DNA of 30,940 bases from an uncultured Eubacteriales bacterium. Lineage in GTDB: Bacteria > Bacillota > Clostridia > Oscillospirales > Butyricicoccaceae. A model generated the notes under the pieces. It ran no database searches. It saw nothing but the letters and a program-made list of their open reading frames with translations, and was not told the DNA's origin. A program made the translations under genes and the position numbers. Shown piece after piece: positions 23,033-30,863 of the stretch. Each line of letters begins with the position of its first letter. Positions within the stretch are counted from its first letter, which is position 1. Where the stretch lies: the NCBI GenBank assembly GCA_910579575.1, contig CAJTUM010000021.1, positions 1 to 30,940 on the forward strand, in the 5' to 3' direction.

Positions 23033-23070
23033 TTGGCGCGGTAGACCAATGATCTGCCGCGTTCGTTTGT
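23033..23070 (+). terminator. Possible terminator
   Basis: GCGCGG-T-AGA and TCT-G-CCGCG form an imperfect stem followed by a moderately T-rich stretch (GTTCGTTTGTTT), about 20 bp after the membrane protein gene. Confidence 0.45.
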
Positions 23071-23121
23071 TTATTGCTGGAGGATTTATTTTATGGAAAT
23101 TGATTCAATCCGCCAGGAGTC

Positions 23122-23730
23122 CTAGGAAAATCGCTCGATTTTATGGGGACGGCCGTCCGGACCCATCAGAGCTACGGAGCAGCCGGCCGCCCACGCCGCC
23201 TGGGCGGCATGGATGGAATCCTCAAAAACCAGGCAATCCGTCGGGGCTATCCCCATTCGGCGGGCGGCTAGCAGAAAAATTTCCGGCTGGGCTTTGGTCA
23301 AGCCGGTGTTTTCCGGGGTGAGGACGGCGGCGAAATGATTTTCCAGGCCGCAGCGGACCAAAGCGGACCGCACATGGCTTTCATGGCCGGCGGTGACGAT
23401 GGCGGCCGGCGTCCCGCGTTCGGCCAACCGAGGCAGGTATTCCAGCGCCCAGCCGAAGGGTTGGATTTGCTGGGCGTAGGCTTGCGCCGTCATATCCAAC
23501 ATCCGCTCCATCAGCCGGTCCGCGCTTTCTGCCAGGCCGAAGCGGCGGCGGAAATGCTCGCAGGCTTGGCGGATGGTCATCGCTTCCACCTCCCGGGCGA
23601 TATCCGGCGGCGGTTCCACGCCGAAAGCCCGCAGAAAATCGTGGTCCAGCTGGGTCCAGACCCACATGGAATCGAATAAAGTGCCGTCGAAATCAAAAAT
23701 CGCGGCTTGGGGAATCGGGAAATCTTTCAT
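23122..23730 (-). CDS. HAD family hydrolase (beta-phosphoglucomutase-like phosphatase)
   Basis: 202 residues. HAD motif I is AIFDFDGTLFDS (about residues 10-21; nucleophilic Asp), followed by an alpha-helical cap domain of four or five helices (about 22-85). Motif II is AAIVTAGHESHVRSAL (about 107-122; Thr), motif III is the Lys of LTKAQPEIFLLAARRMG (about 144-160), and motif IV is CLVFEDSIHAAQAAWAAG (about 166-183; Glu-Asp). The cap type fits small sugar-phosphate phosphatases or mutases; substrate unknown. The ATG at 23730 has GGAGG upstream. Convergent with the preceding membrane protein gene. Confidence 0.92.
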   Translation of the reverse strand: MKDFPIPQAAIFDFDGTLFDSMWVWTQLDHDFLRAFGVEPPPDIAREVEAMTIRQACEHFRRRFGLAESADRLMERMLDMTAQAYAQQIQPFGWALEYLPRLAERGTPAAIVTAGHESHVRSALVRCGLENHFAAVLTPENTGLTKAQPEIFLLAARRMGIAPTDCLVFEDSIHAAQAAWAAGCSVALMGPDGRPHKIERFS

Positions 23731-23766
23731 AATAGCCTCCAAACGGAGAGTTTGCGCACAATTCAA

Positions 23767-23798
23767 CAAAAAGGATATGCGTCGGCATATCCTTTTTT
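23767..23798 (-). terminator. Bidirectional terminator
   Basis: AAAAAGGATATGC and GCATATCCTTTTT flank a short loop, with T-runs on both strands. It ends the upstream lipoprotein gene (minus strand) before the HAD gene. Confidence 0.82.
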
Positions 23799-23810
23799 GC
23801 GGTGTTTGGT

Positions 23811-24431
23811 TTAGTTTGCGTCTTCGCCGACGCCAACCTGGTCGCCCAGCACCATACGCAGTCCTTTGGAAAAGTTTTGGGCCTGAGCGGTGTGGCTTTC
23901 CAATTCTTCTTGAAGAGCCAGCGCTTTTTCCAGATTGCTTTCGTCTTTCGCGGCTTCGGCGATGGCCGCCGTCAAACGCAGCACCTCGCCGGAGGAAACG
24001 GCGCCGCTGCTGATCAGCTCGTGGGCCTCGGCATAGACTTCCGGCGGCTCTAAATCGATGAAACGGGTGTAAAGGGGCGGCATTTTTTCCACTAAGCCCA
24101 TGGCCTGGTCCATTTTGTTTTCACGGATTTGCTTTTGCTCCTCCGTCTCCGACGGGGCGCTGACGGCTTCGTCTAACTTGATGGAGGCTTCGTTGCTGGC
24201 CTGCATCAGCTCGTCGTAATATTGCTGGCAGACGGCTTCATATTCCTCCTTGGTCAGCGGGCCCTCATGGTCTGGCAGCGCAGGCTTGTCCTGGGTTGGG
24301 TCTTCTGTCTGATCGGTTTGCTCCGGTTGCTCCGGTTGTTGATTGCAGCCCCACAGGCCCAGCAGAAGCAAGGCTGCCAGCAGGCCGGCGACGAAACGCC
24401 GGCCGGCGGATTTGCGATACATATCGTCCAT
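23811..24431 (-). CDS. Lipoprotein with helical soluble domain
   Basis: 206 residues. Signal peptide MDDMYRKSAGRRFVAGLLAA continues as LLLLGLWGC, with lipobox LWGC and lipid Cys at about residue 29. A disordered linker rich in Gln, Pro, Glu and Thr-Asp follows (NQQPEQPEQTDQTEDPTQ). The rest is a predominantly helical acidic domain (LTKEEYEAVCQQYYDELMQA and onward) without a catalytic motif. The ATG at 24431 follows AAGGAG; frame upstream of it is only antisense-like sequence. An extracytoplasmic role is inferred; family not recognised. Confidence 0.78.
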   Translation of the reverse strand: MDDMYRKSAGRRFVAGLLAALLLLGLWGCNQQPEQPEQTDQTEDPTQDKPALPDHEGPLTKEEYEAVCQQYYDELMQASNEASIKLDEAVSAPSETEEQKQIRENKMDQAMGLVEKMPPLYTRFIDLEPPEVYAEAHELISSGAVSSGEVLRLTAAIAEAAKDESNLEKALALQEELESHTAQAQNFSKGLRMVLGDQVGVGEDAN

Positions 24432-24613
24432 GAAACGAAATCTCCTTCTGATTGCCCAAGCCGCCAGGCGGATTGAGCAGGTTTCGGTGAAACGGCGTTG
24501 GTTCCGCAGCCCCGGCCTGATCCAGCCGGTGGACGGCGCGGCGCTTTCTGATAGTTTACCACAGGAAGGTCGATTTTTCAACCACATCCCCAAAACAGAA
24601 AAGTAAAAAGTTC

Positions 24614-24652
24614 TTGACATTCTTACGGAAAGGTTCTATCCTATCCATAGAA
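24614..24652 (+). promoter_or_regulatory. Promoter and palindromic operator of the membrane protein/XRE pair
   Basis: TTGACA (24614-24619), 17-bp spacer, TATCCT (24637-24642). A palindrome TTCTAT-N7-ATAGAA (24634-24652) covers the -10 region and start site. This is a likely operator, plausibly for the XRE regulator encoded by the second gene. Confidence 0.65.
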
Positions 24653-24680
24653 AGAATCTTTGGCTTTTTGGAGGGAAACG

Positions 24681-25040
24681 ATGAAAGGGATTTTACAAAA
24701 TATGGGCTTTGGCAAAGCGGACGAAATGCAGCGGCTGATTCTGCTCAAAGCCCAGCGAAACGGCTATGTCTTTTTGGCTTTGGCCTTGCTCGGTTGGTCT
24801 CTCTGGGAGAGTTATGGGGTTTATGCCCGGCAGGAGCCTCTCAATGTAACGCCTTGTGGTTTGCTGATAGGAGCGGTGTTGATTCAGTCCTTTTCTCAGA
24901 TTGTTCTGACGCGCCGCGCAACAGAGGGCGACGAGGAATCCAGCAAGACAGGGCGTCTTATCGCCTCGGTTCTGCTGATTTGCGCCACGGCGGCGGCCGC
25001 GGCGGCAGGCGCCGCTTTTCTTCTGGCAGCCCGCTCATGA
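24681..25040 (+). CDS. Membrane protein paired with an XRE regulator
   Basis: 119 residues. A cytoplasmic N-terminal part (MKGILQNMGFGKADEMQRLI) is followed by three hydrophobic segments: GYVFLALALLGWSLW (about 36-50), CGLLIGAVLIQSFSQIVL, and SVLLICATAAAAAAGAAFLL near the C terminus. Start set by GGAGGG upstream of ATG 24681. The gene ends in ATGA, overlapping the XRE gene by 4 nt. Small membrane protein plus XRE gene pairs are common in Firmicutes; the membrane partner often senses stress or modulates the regulator. The exact DUF is not certain. Confidence 0.75.
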   Translation: MKGILQNMGFGKADEMQRLILLKAQRNGYVFLALALLGWSLWESYGVYARQEPLNVTPCGLLIGAVLIQSFSQIVLTRRATEGDEESSKTGRLIASVLLICATAAAAAAGAAFLLAARS

Positions 25041-25228
25041 AAAACCGCATCAAAGAGCGGCGCAAGGCCATAGGATATCGTCAGCAGGATTTGGCCGAGG
25101 CTTTGGGCGTTTCTCGGCAGACCATTGTCGCCATTGAGAATGACAAATACAACCCCACCTTAGAGCTGGCCATGCGGTTGGCCCGTTATCTGGGAATTCC
25201 AGTGGAGGAGCTTTTTCAGCTGGAATAA
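25037..25228 (+). CDS. XRE family helix-turn-helix regulator
   Basis: 63 residues: MKNRIKERRKAIGYRQQDLA, EALGVSRQTIVAIENDKYNP and a C-terminal LARYLGIPVEELFQLE. This is the short, YozG/YgzD-like HTH_3 type in which the HTH makes up the whole protein; the Q-Q-D-L and S-R-Q-T-I-V positions are typical DNA-contacting elements. It overlaps the membrane protein stop by 4 nt (ATGA). It probably represses its own operon through the TTCTAT/ATAGAA palindrome at 24634-24652. Confidence 0.92.
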   Translation: MKNRIKERRKAIGYRQQDLAEALGVSRQTIVAIENDKYNPTLELAMRLARYLGIPVEELFQLE

Positions 25229-25240
25229 AACGAAAGATAA

Positions 25241-25274
25241 AACCAGCCCCGACGGCGCGCCGTCGGGGCTGGTT
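25241..25274. terminator. Perfect palindromic terminator between convergent genes
   Basis: A perfect 17-bp inverted repeat (AACCAGCCCCGACGGCG and its complement) with no separate loop. A T-rich tail exists on the minus strand (TTTTATCTTTC); it also separates the convergent XRE gene. Confidence 0.78.
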
Positions 25275-25284
25275 GGCGTTACAA

Positions 25285-26724
25285 TCAATACCGCTCCAGC
25301 AAATCCTGCTTGATTTTCCACAGCTTGGGGGAGAGGTCTACAATATAGGAATGGGGATTTTCAAAACGGGCGACTTCCGGCCACAGCAAGTCGACCTGCT
25401 GGCGACAGAAATCTCGGGTTTGGGAAATGGGCCGGTTTTCATAGAGGCAGCGGCCTCCCTGGAACAGGGGTTTGAGCAGGGGGACGGCCTGATAGTCGGT
25501 CAGAGTTTTCTTTTTCCAGGTGTACACCGGGTCAAAAATGGTATAGGGCTCGCCTTGGGGAATGGCCTCGTCGTGAAGGGCTACCACGTCGGCGGAGGCC
25601 AGGCCGGTTTCCTTGTCATAAAACCGCCAGACCTGCTTGAAATGGGGTGTGGTGATTTTTTCCACATTTTCGCTGATTTTGATTTTGGGGATGATGCCGC
25701 CCTGGCCGTCTTCAATGGCGGCCAGCTTGTATACGCCGCCAAAAATGGGGGCGCTGCGGGAGGTGATTAACCGTTCGCCGATGCCAAAGGTATCAATTTG
25801 GGCGCCCTGCTGAATCAGGTCACGGATCAAAAATTCGTCCATGGAGTTGGAAACCACGATTTTGCAGTCCGTCAGGCCCTCTTCGTCCAGCTTGGCGCGG
25901 ATTTGCTTGCTCACATAGGCGATATCGCCGCTGTCGATGCGCACGCCCTTCAGCCGGCAGCCCATGGGCTCCAGCACCTCTTTGGCCACGCATATGGCGT
26001 TGGGCAGGCCGTGTTTCATGACGCTGTAGGTATCGATAAGCAGCGTGCAGTCCTGGGGATAGATTTCGGCATAGGTCTTAAACGCCTCATATTCGCTGCT
26101 GAACATCTGCACCCAGCTGTGGGCCATCGTGCCGGCGGCGGGCACGCCGTAATCTCGGTCGGTCATCACGCAGGCTGTGCCGGCGCAGCCGCCGATATAG
26201 GCGGCTCGAGCGCCCAGCACGGCGCCGTCCGCCCCTTGGGCCCGGCGAGAGCCGAACTCCAGCACAGCCCGGCCGTCGGCGGCCCGGACCATTCGGTTGG
26301 CCTTGGTGGCGATGAGGCTTTGGTGGTTGATGGTCAGCAGCACCATGGTTTCAATAAATTGGGCCTGAGCCACCGGCCCCCGCACCACCACAATGGGCTC
26401 GCCGGGGAAAATGGGCATTCCCTCTTCCACACACCACACGTCGCAGGAAAACTGGAAATCTGCCAAATAATCTAAAAATTCTTGGCAGAAGCAGCCCTTG
26501 CTTTTCAGATAGGCGATGTCTTCCGGGCGGAAATGAAGGTTGCGCAGATAGTCTACCAGCTGCTCCACGCCGGCCATAATCGCATAACCGGCGTTATCTG
26601 GCACATTGCGGTAAAACATATCAAAATAAGCGACGGTATCCCCTACCCCCTTTTGGTAATAGCCGTTGGCCATTGTGAATTCATAGAAGTCGGTGAGCAT
26701 GGTCAAATTCTTGTTCAGATTCAA
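25285..26724 (-). CDS. pncB: Nicotinate phosphoribosyltransferase
   Basis: About 479-484 residues. Joins nicotinate with PRPP to make nicotinate mononucleotide in NAD salvage. Family-like parts are LTDFYEFTMANGYYQKGVGD at the start, PIFPGEPIVVVRGPVAQAQF (about 105-125), EFGSRRAQGADGAVLGARAA (about 165-185), TMAHSWVQMFSSEYEAF (about 205-221; active-site His), LIDTYSVMKHGLPNAI, and VRIDSGDIAYVSKQIR. The preferred start is TTG 26724 (protein MNLNKNLTMLTD) with GGGTGG 6-10 nt upstream; ATG 26739, 15 nt earlier in frame, lacks an SD. Divergent from the ROK gene. Confidence 0.93.
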   Translation of the reverse strand: MNLNKNLTMLTDFYEFTMANGYYQKGVGDTVAYFDMFYRNVPDNAGYAIMAGVEQLVDYLRNLHFRPEDIAYLKSKGCFCQEFLDYLADFQFSCDVWCVEEGMPIFPGEPIVVVRGPVAQAQFIETMVLLTINHQSLIATKANRMVRAADGRAVLEFGSRRAQGADGAVLGARAAYIGGCAGTACVMTDRDYGVPAAGTMAHSWVQMFSSEYEAFKTYAEIYPQDCTLLIDTYSVMKHGLPNAICVAKEVLEPMGCRLKGVRIDSGDIAYVSKQIRAKLDEEGLTDCKIVVSNSMDEFLIRDLIQQGAQIDTFGIGERLITSRSAPIFGGVYKLAAIEDGQGGIIPKIKISENVEKITTPHFKQVWRFYDKETGLASADVVALHDEAIPQGEPYTIFDPVYTWKKKTLTDYQAVPLLKPLFQGGRCLYENRPISQTRDFCRQQVDLLWPEVARFENPHSYIVDLSPKLWKIKQDLLERY

Positions 26725-26881
26725 AAAAACCACCCGCATTTCGTCAAAGTTTTAACGTTTTTTCTTCAAAACAGAGCAAAAACGCCTTTTTTCATCGAGA
26801 TTTCTGCTCGTCTCTATCATATCGGTTTCTGACGGAAGTGTCAACGATAATCCGAGCAAAAGGAGAAAGGAAAAAAACATC

Positions 26882-26910
26882 TTGACGGCAAGGAAAATGC
26901 ACTATAAAAT
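26882..26910 (+). promoter_or_regulatory. Probable promoter of the ROK gene
   Basis: TTGACG (26882-26887), 17-bp spacer, TAAAAT (26905-26910), about 60 bp before the start codon. Confidence 0.55.
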
Positions 26911-26969
26911 GACAAAGACGCCCATTTGAGGCGAAGAAGCCGCGGGAGAAGGGGCAGAGGGGGAGGAGC

Positions 26970-28115
26970 ATGAACAGCAATACTGGTAGCTTAGAGATGA
27001 TCAAGCGGATCAATCGGCAGCTGATATTGGACAAAATCAAAAAAGAGCAGCCTGTTAGCCGGGCTTGGTTGGCCCGGGAGCTGGCGCTGAGCAAAACCAC
27101 GGTAAGCGCCATCTGCGACGAGCTGCTGGCCAGCCGAATGATTGTGGACCTGGGGGAAAAGGGGCCGAAAAAAGGCAGCGGTCGGCCGGCGAAGATGCTG
27201 GGCTTCAACCCGCTTTCCGCCTATGGTCTGGGCGTCGATCTACATCCAGATAGAGCCCTGGCCGCAGTTGCCGATCTGGAGGGGCGCATTCTGTACCGTA
27301 TGCAGGCTCCTGCTTCCGAAGAAGCGGAGCAGATTGCCGCTTTGGCCTGGCGCTGCGCACAGGCGGCCGGCATTTCCATGGAAGACGTGGCGGCTCTGGG
27401 AGTCAGCGTGCCTGGCGTCGTCAACAAAAAAGGGACAGTCGTCCGAGCCAACTGCTTGGGGTGGCGGAATTATGATCTGCAAGGCGCCTTGGCGGAGCGC
27501 CTTCCCTGTCGGATTGCAGTGAATAACGAGGCAAACTGCGCCGCTTTGGGCGAGCGTTGGCGAGGAGCGGCCATGCAGACGGACAATCTGCTCTACATCG
27601 CCCTGGGCGAGGGGGTGGGCGGCGCCGTCATTTCGGAGGGCAGCTTGATTTACGGCGCCTGTAACCGAGCGGGAGAGATTGGTTATCTGCTGAGCGGGCA
27701 AGAAGCGGCCCAGGGCCTGCACAACGAATTGGGCCAACCGGGGGTTTTTGAACACAAGCTGATGGGCCTGCTTCAGAGCGGCGGTTTGGGGCCGGAACAG
27801 GCTGTGGTCGCTTATGTACGGGGAGAAGAGCCGGCTCACAGCATGATCCAGCAATTTATTCAGTTCCTGTCTTGGGCTGTCGCCAATTTAGTCTGTCTTC
27901 TCAATCCAGAGATTGTGGTGATCGGCGGAGCCGCGGCCCAGCATCTGGGGCCGGTGCTGCCGGCTATTCGGGCGGTGACGACCAGCCTAACGCCGGTGCG
28001 GACCCATGTGACGTTGGGAACCTTGGGGCCTTGGGCTTCGGTCGTCGGCGCCGTAGCTGGCGCTCTGGGAGGTTCCGCCGCAGCCCGGCCGCAAGGTCCG
28101 ATGGCGGGCGAATAA
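26970..28115 (+). CDS. ROK family transcriptional regulator
   Basis: 381 residues. The N-terminal winged-helix is seen in KRINRQLILDKIKKEQPVSR and LARELALSKTTVSAICDELL (about residues 11-50). The C-terminal ROK/ASKHA domain has YGLGVDLHPDRALAAVADL, ALGVSVPGVVNKKGTVV, VNNEANCAALGERWRGAAM, YIALGEGVGGAVISEGSL, and NPEIVVIGGAA. NagC/XylR-type repressors release DNA on binding a sugar. The zinc motif CxCGxxGC usually found after AGEIG is absent here: the stretch reads AGEIGYLLSGQEAAQGLHNE. That suggests a diverged sensor. GGAGG precedes the ATG. No sugar operon lies beside it in this window, so the ligand is not guessable. Confidence 0.92.
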   Translation: MNSNTGSLEMIKRINRQLILDKIKKEQPVSRAWLARELALSKTTVSAICDELLASRMIVDLGEKGPKKGSGRPAKMLGFNPLSAYGLGVDLHPDRALAAVADLEGRILYRMQAPASEEAEQIAALAWRCAQAAGISMEDVAALGVSVPGVVNKKGTVVRANCLGWRNYDLQGALAERLPCRIAVNNEANCAALGERWRGAAMQTDNLLYIALGEGVGGAVISEGSLIYGACNRAGEIGYLLSGQEAAQGLHNELGQPGVFEHKLMGLLQSGGLGPEQAVVAYVRGEEPAHSMIQQFIQFLSWAVANLVCLLNPEIVVIGGAAAQHLGPVLPAIRAVTTSLTPVRTHVTLGTLGPWASVVGAVAGALGGSAAARPQGPMAGE

Positions 28116-28168
28116 AAATCTCTCAATCAATCCAAGTTTTGAATCTGTTTTTTTGGAGGGGCGCATCG

Positions 28169-28648
28169 ATGGCGAATATTGCGGCGAAAATAGAAGAGAT
28201 GATGGACGAACCCTGTTACTTGATTGATATCTTTCCATATACTGTTCCAAAAACGCCGGATGGACGATATTTTGCGGTGGAAGAATATTTTCAACAAAAC
28301 AGAAGGGAATGGAACGAGAAATTCGGCCGGCTCCTACTTAAATTATATTGCTATTACGATTTTTGGGTTTCATCCGGAGAGGAATCCGCAGAAAACCCCC
28401 AGCCAGATTTGCTTGCTCAATGGATCGGCCGTTGTTTGGAAGGGCGGCGGGATTCGCTCCATATCGTCCTGCCTCAGTGCAATTCAATGATTGTCTTGAG
28501 CGGCGACGATCTTTACATGAGCCTGTATCATCCCGAGCCGCGGCTGAAGGGATTGATTGCGCAATTAGCCGGGGCAGAGGGGCTTTTCTTTTATCCAGCG
28601 CCGGAAACGCCAGGGCGCATGGAAAGCGAAAAACCGCGCTGTTTTTGA
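28169..28648 (+). CDS. Hypothetical protein, unknown family
   Basis: 159 residues, soluble, no signal peptide. Opens with MANIAAKIEEMMDEPCYLID; contains PKTPDGRYFAVEEYFQQNRR, RLLLKLYCYYDFWVSSGEES and SLHIVLPQCNSMIVLSGDDL, then YMSLYHPEPRLKGLIAQLAG and FFYPAPE. Tyr-rich, mixed helix/strand; a conserved-looking fold without known catalytic motif. The ATG at 28169 has GGAGGG at 7 nt. 27 nt separate it from another 159-residue gene, so an operon with that gene is likely. Confidence 0.7.
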   Translation: MANIAAKIEEMMDEPCYLIDIFPYTVPKTPDGRYFAVEEYFQQNRREWNEKFGRLLLKLYCYYDFWVSSGEESAENPQPDLLAQWIGRCLEGRRDSLHIVLPQCNSMIVLSGDDLYMSLYHPEPRLKGLIAQLAGAEGLFFYPAPETPGRMESEKPRCF

Positions 28649-28675
28649 CAAGAAGAAAATAGGAGGAGAACGCAA

Positions 28676-29155
28676 ATGTCCATGATCGGGGCGTTCGGGT
28701 TGTGCGCAGAGGAAAAGTATTTGGCTTTGACGGCGGCCGCCAAGGGCGGCGAAACGGAAAGGGCAGAGAAGCTGATTCAGGAGCTTTGCGGAGAATGGCA
28801 GGCGTCTGCGCCTCAAATGAAAAACGATCTATGCGCCGGCGAAGCGTTTATCGCGTTGTTTCATTATTTGAAGGCGGCGTTTGGGTTGGACCTTCGGCAG
28901 GAAGCAGGCCCTCAAGGGGCGGAGGCGCTCTGGCGCAGTCAGACGGGCGATTTTGATATCATCGCCTTTTCCAAGCGGAATAGAGCGCAAATCTTATCGC
29001 TGGCGGAGAGGACGAACCCAGCGGAGATCGATCGGTTTGTCTGCGATTTTTTTGAGAGCGATTATGGCGACGCAGGCCGGCTGGCTTGGGACGTTCTTTT
29101 GAGCAATCTCCGAAGACTGAAAAACGGAGAAACCCTTGTCTGGCGCTTGTATTGA
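28676..29155 (+). CDS. Hypothetical protein, weakly DUF1877/YfbM-like
   Basis: 159 residues, soluble and helical. The opening MSMIGAFGLCAEEKYLALTA, and the closing DVLLSNLRRLKNGETLVWRL (helix then short strand), recall the layout of DUF1877/YfbM proteins (MGMIG... start and a helix-strand finish), but similarity is low. The central part has LFHYLKAAFGLDLRQ and DFDIIAFSKRNRAQILSLAE. GGAGG lies about 8 nt before the ATG. Likely co-transcribed with the previous gene. Function unknown. Confidence 0.65.
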   Translation: MSMIGAFGLCAEEKYLALTAAAKGGETERAEKLIQELCGEWQASAPQMKNDLCAGEAFIALFHYLKAAFGLDLRQEAGPQGAEALWRSQTGDFDIIAFSKRNRAQILSLAERTNPAEIDRFVCDFFESDYGDAGRLAWDVLLSNLRRLKNGETLVWRLY

Positions 29156-29195
29156 CGGGGCCTTGAACTGGGGAAAATTACAAGGATTGTCTCCG

Positions 29196-29224
29196 TTGAC
29201 TTTTTGCCGGCGGTTCTATATAAT
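29196..29224 (+). promoter_or_regulatory. Promoter of tRNA-Leu
   Basis: TTGACT (29196-29201), 17-bp spacer, perfect TATAAT (29219-29224), ending 12 bp before the tRNA. Confidence 0.82.
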
Positions 29225-29236
29225 AGATATCGATTC

Positions 29237-29320
29237 GCGGGCATGGCGGAATTGGCAGACGCGCCAGATTTAGGTTCTGGTGTCTTCGACGTGCAGGTTC
29301 AAGTCCTGTTGCCCGCACCA
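29237..29320 (+). tRNA. tRNA-Leu (anticodon TAG)
   Basis: 84 nt including an encoded CCA. Acceptor arms GCGGGCA and TGCCCGC; anticodon stem CCAGA/TCTGG with loop TTTAGGT (anticodon TAG, reading CUN codons); a long variable arm (TGTCTTCGACGTGC) as in class II tRNAs; T arm AGGTTCAAGTCCTGT. An independent promoter lies directly upstream. The sequence character changes right after the CCA, and a recombinase remnant follows, so this may be an element boundary. Confidence 0.96.
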
Positions 29321-29338
29321 TAAAAGCGAAACGGTATA

Positions 29339-29432
29339 GATGTCACTGGCGAAAAGCCAGTGACATCAAGGCTTAATAGTGACAAGTAACTATTCGCCGC
29401 AGAGGGCGGCGTGACCGAGTGTCACGCCGTCT
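29339..29432. repeat. Hairpins between tRNA-Leu and the recombinase remnant
   Basis: A perfect 12-bp hairpin GATGTCACTGGC/GCCAGTGACATC (29339-29367, 5-nt loop), and at about 29404-29432 a hairpin GGCGTGAC/GTCACGCC that contains the recombinase stop codon, preceded by CGCCGC/GCGGCG. These are likely a terminator for the recombinase side or part of the element end. Confidence 0.6.
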
Positions 29433-30675
29433 TTCTGCGTCCATAGGTAGTTTGCGTAATTACAGGTTCGCTGATTTCCGGTACTTCCACTTCCTCCAGG
29501 AAGTTGAAAACGATCTTGACCTTCTGCGTCCGCTTTCCGTTGACCTTTTCCGGGGCGTAGACGATGATCTGCTTGATGAACTCGTTCACGATGGTGGTTG
29601 TCAGCTCCGGGATGTCCACGTACTTTTCCAGCAGGGCAAGGAACTGGTCAACATTGTCCTCCATTTCCTCGCGGGTCGCAACCCAGTCCTCAAGACCGAT
29701 GACCTCGTTATTGAGCGCCGCCTGCTCCGCCTCATAGCCCTCCAGCATCTTCTGGTAACGCTCTTGGCTTAGATCGCCGAGTACCATGTCCTCATAGATA
29801 CGGGTGATGAGCTTGTCGATGTCCGCCAGCTGCTTCTTTGCTTTCTCCAGCCGCCGCTTGTCCTCCCGGATGGACTTCTCCTGTTCCTCCCTCCGGCACA
29901 TCAGCCATTCCTCTTGAAAACCCTCCACATCGGCCCGGATATACTCTGTCACGGCCCGGATACGCTCCAGAACCACATCCCGCAGAACGTCCTCCCGGAT
30001 ATAGTGCGCCGAACAGGTTCCCCGCCCGCTTTTGTACTTGGCACAGACGTAGTGATCCTGTCTACCCTCAAAGTTCTTACAGGTGGCGAAGTGGAGCTTG
30101 CTTCCGCAGTCGGCGCAGACCACCAAACCGGAGAACAGTCCCTGCCGCTCCGCCTTGGTCATGCGGCGCTTGTGCTGGCGAAGCTCCTGCACCCTGTCCC
30201 ACTGCTCCTGCGTGATAATGGCCTCCTGCGCTCCAGGCAAAATGAACATATTCTCCAAGGCGTTGGGGATGCGCTTCTTGAGCTTATAGGACTTGGAGTA
30301 GGTCTTGAAATTGCAGATGCAGCCAGTGTACTCCATCCGTTCCAGGATACCGGCAACAGACTGTTCTACCCAGTGGCAGGGACGCTCCGGCATGGGCTTG
30401 CCCTTGCGCTGGGCGTAGAGTGCCTTGGTAGTCAGCACACCATCCGCTTCCAGAATTCGGGCAATCTGGCTCGGCCCCTTTCCGGCAATCGCCAGGTCAA
30501 AGATACGCTTGACCACCGGGGCGGCATCCTCGTCCAGAATCCAGTGGTCTTTGTCCTGCGGGTCAGACCGGTAGCCATAGGGCGGCTTGCCCAGGTGCTT
30601 GCCGCTGGTGCCACGGGTTTTCATCACAGAACGAACCTTTTTGCTGGTATCTTTGGCGTAAAAATCGTTGAACAC
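29422..30675 (-). pseudogene. Large serine recombinase, N-terminally truncated
   Basis: 417 residues from GTG 30675. The chain starts at FNDFYAKDTSKKVRSVMKTR, which in full-length members of the TndX/TnpX-like family comes directly after the catalytic resolvase domain. It keeps the recombinase domain (GKHLGKPPYGYRSDPQDKDH), the zinc ribbon (VVCADCGSKLHFATC, then YVCAKYKSGRGTC), a coiled coil (EEQEKSIREDKRRLEKAKKQ) and a C-terminal DUF4368-like end (GKRTQKVKIVFNFLEEVEVP). The catalytic N-terminal part of about 120-150 residues, with the nucleophilic Ser, is missing. A stop codon lies two codons before the GTG in the same frame, and sequence upstream does not continue the domain. It is therefore a remnant, unable to recombine by itself. 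Confidence 0.82.
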
Positions 30676-30801
30676 AGGTTATTGGGGAAAGGGAAAGCAA
30701 ACAGGCAAAAATCCAGTATTCATGCGGGTTTGCGGCGAGATGGCTCTCAAAAGCTAACCTCACAAAAGACAGATTATTGCACAATCACATATCGTTTCTA
30801 A

Positions 30802-30838
30802 GGGAGAATGTTGATTCCGGTCACATTCTCCCTTTTTT
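30802..30838 (+). terminator. Terminator-like hairpin upstream of parA
   Basis: GGGAGAATGT (30802-30811) pairs with ACATTCTCCC (30823-30832), followed by six Ts, about 25 bp before the ParA start. It may insulate parA or act as an attenuator. Confidence 0.8.
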
Positions 30839-30863
30839 CATACCAAGAAACGAGGTGATTATC

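Noticed and set aside
29237..29320. tRNA-Leu as attachment site for the serine recombinase
   Set aside because: Serine recombinases do not usually use tRNA genes, and no second copy of the tRNA 3' end was seen in this window; only proximity supports it.
30676..30780. Missing N terminus of the recombinase in another frame (simple frameshift)
   Set aside because: Shifting by 2 nt gives a short stretch (PFPNNL) that could resemble the expected PFRNL, but a stop follows soon upstream and no resolvase motifs (catalytic Ser region, SRLGRD) are present.
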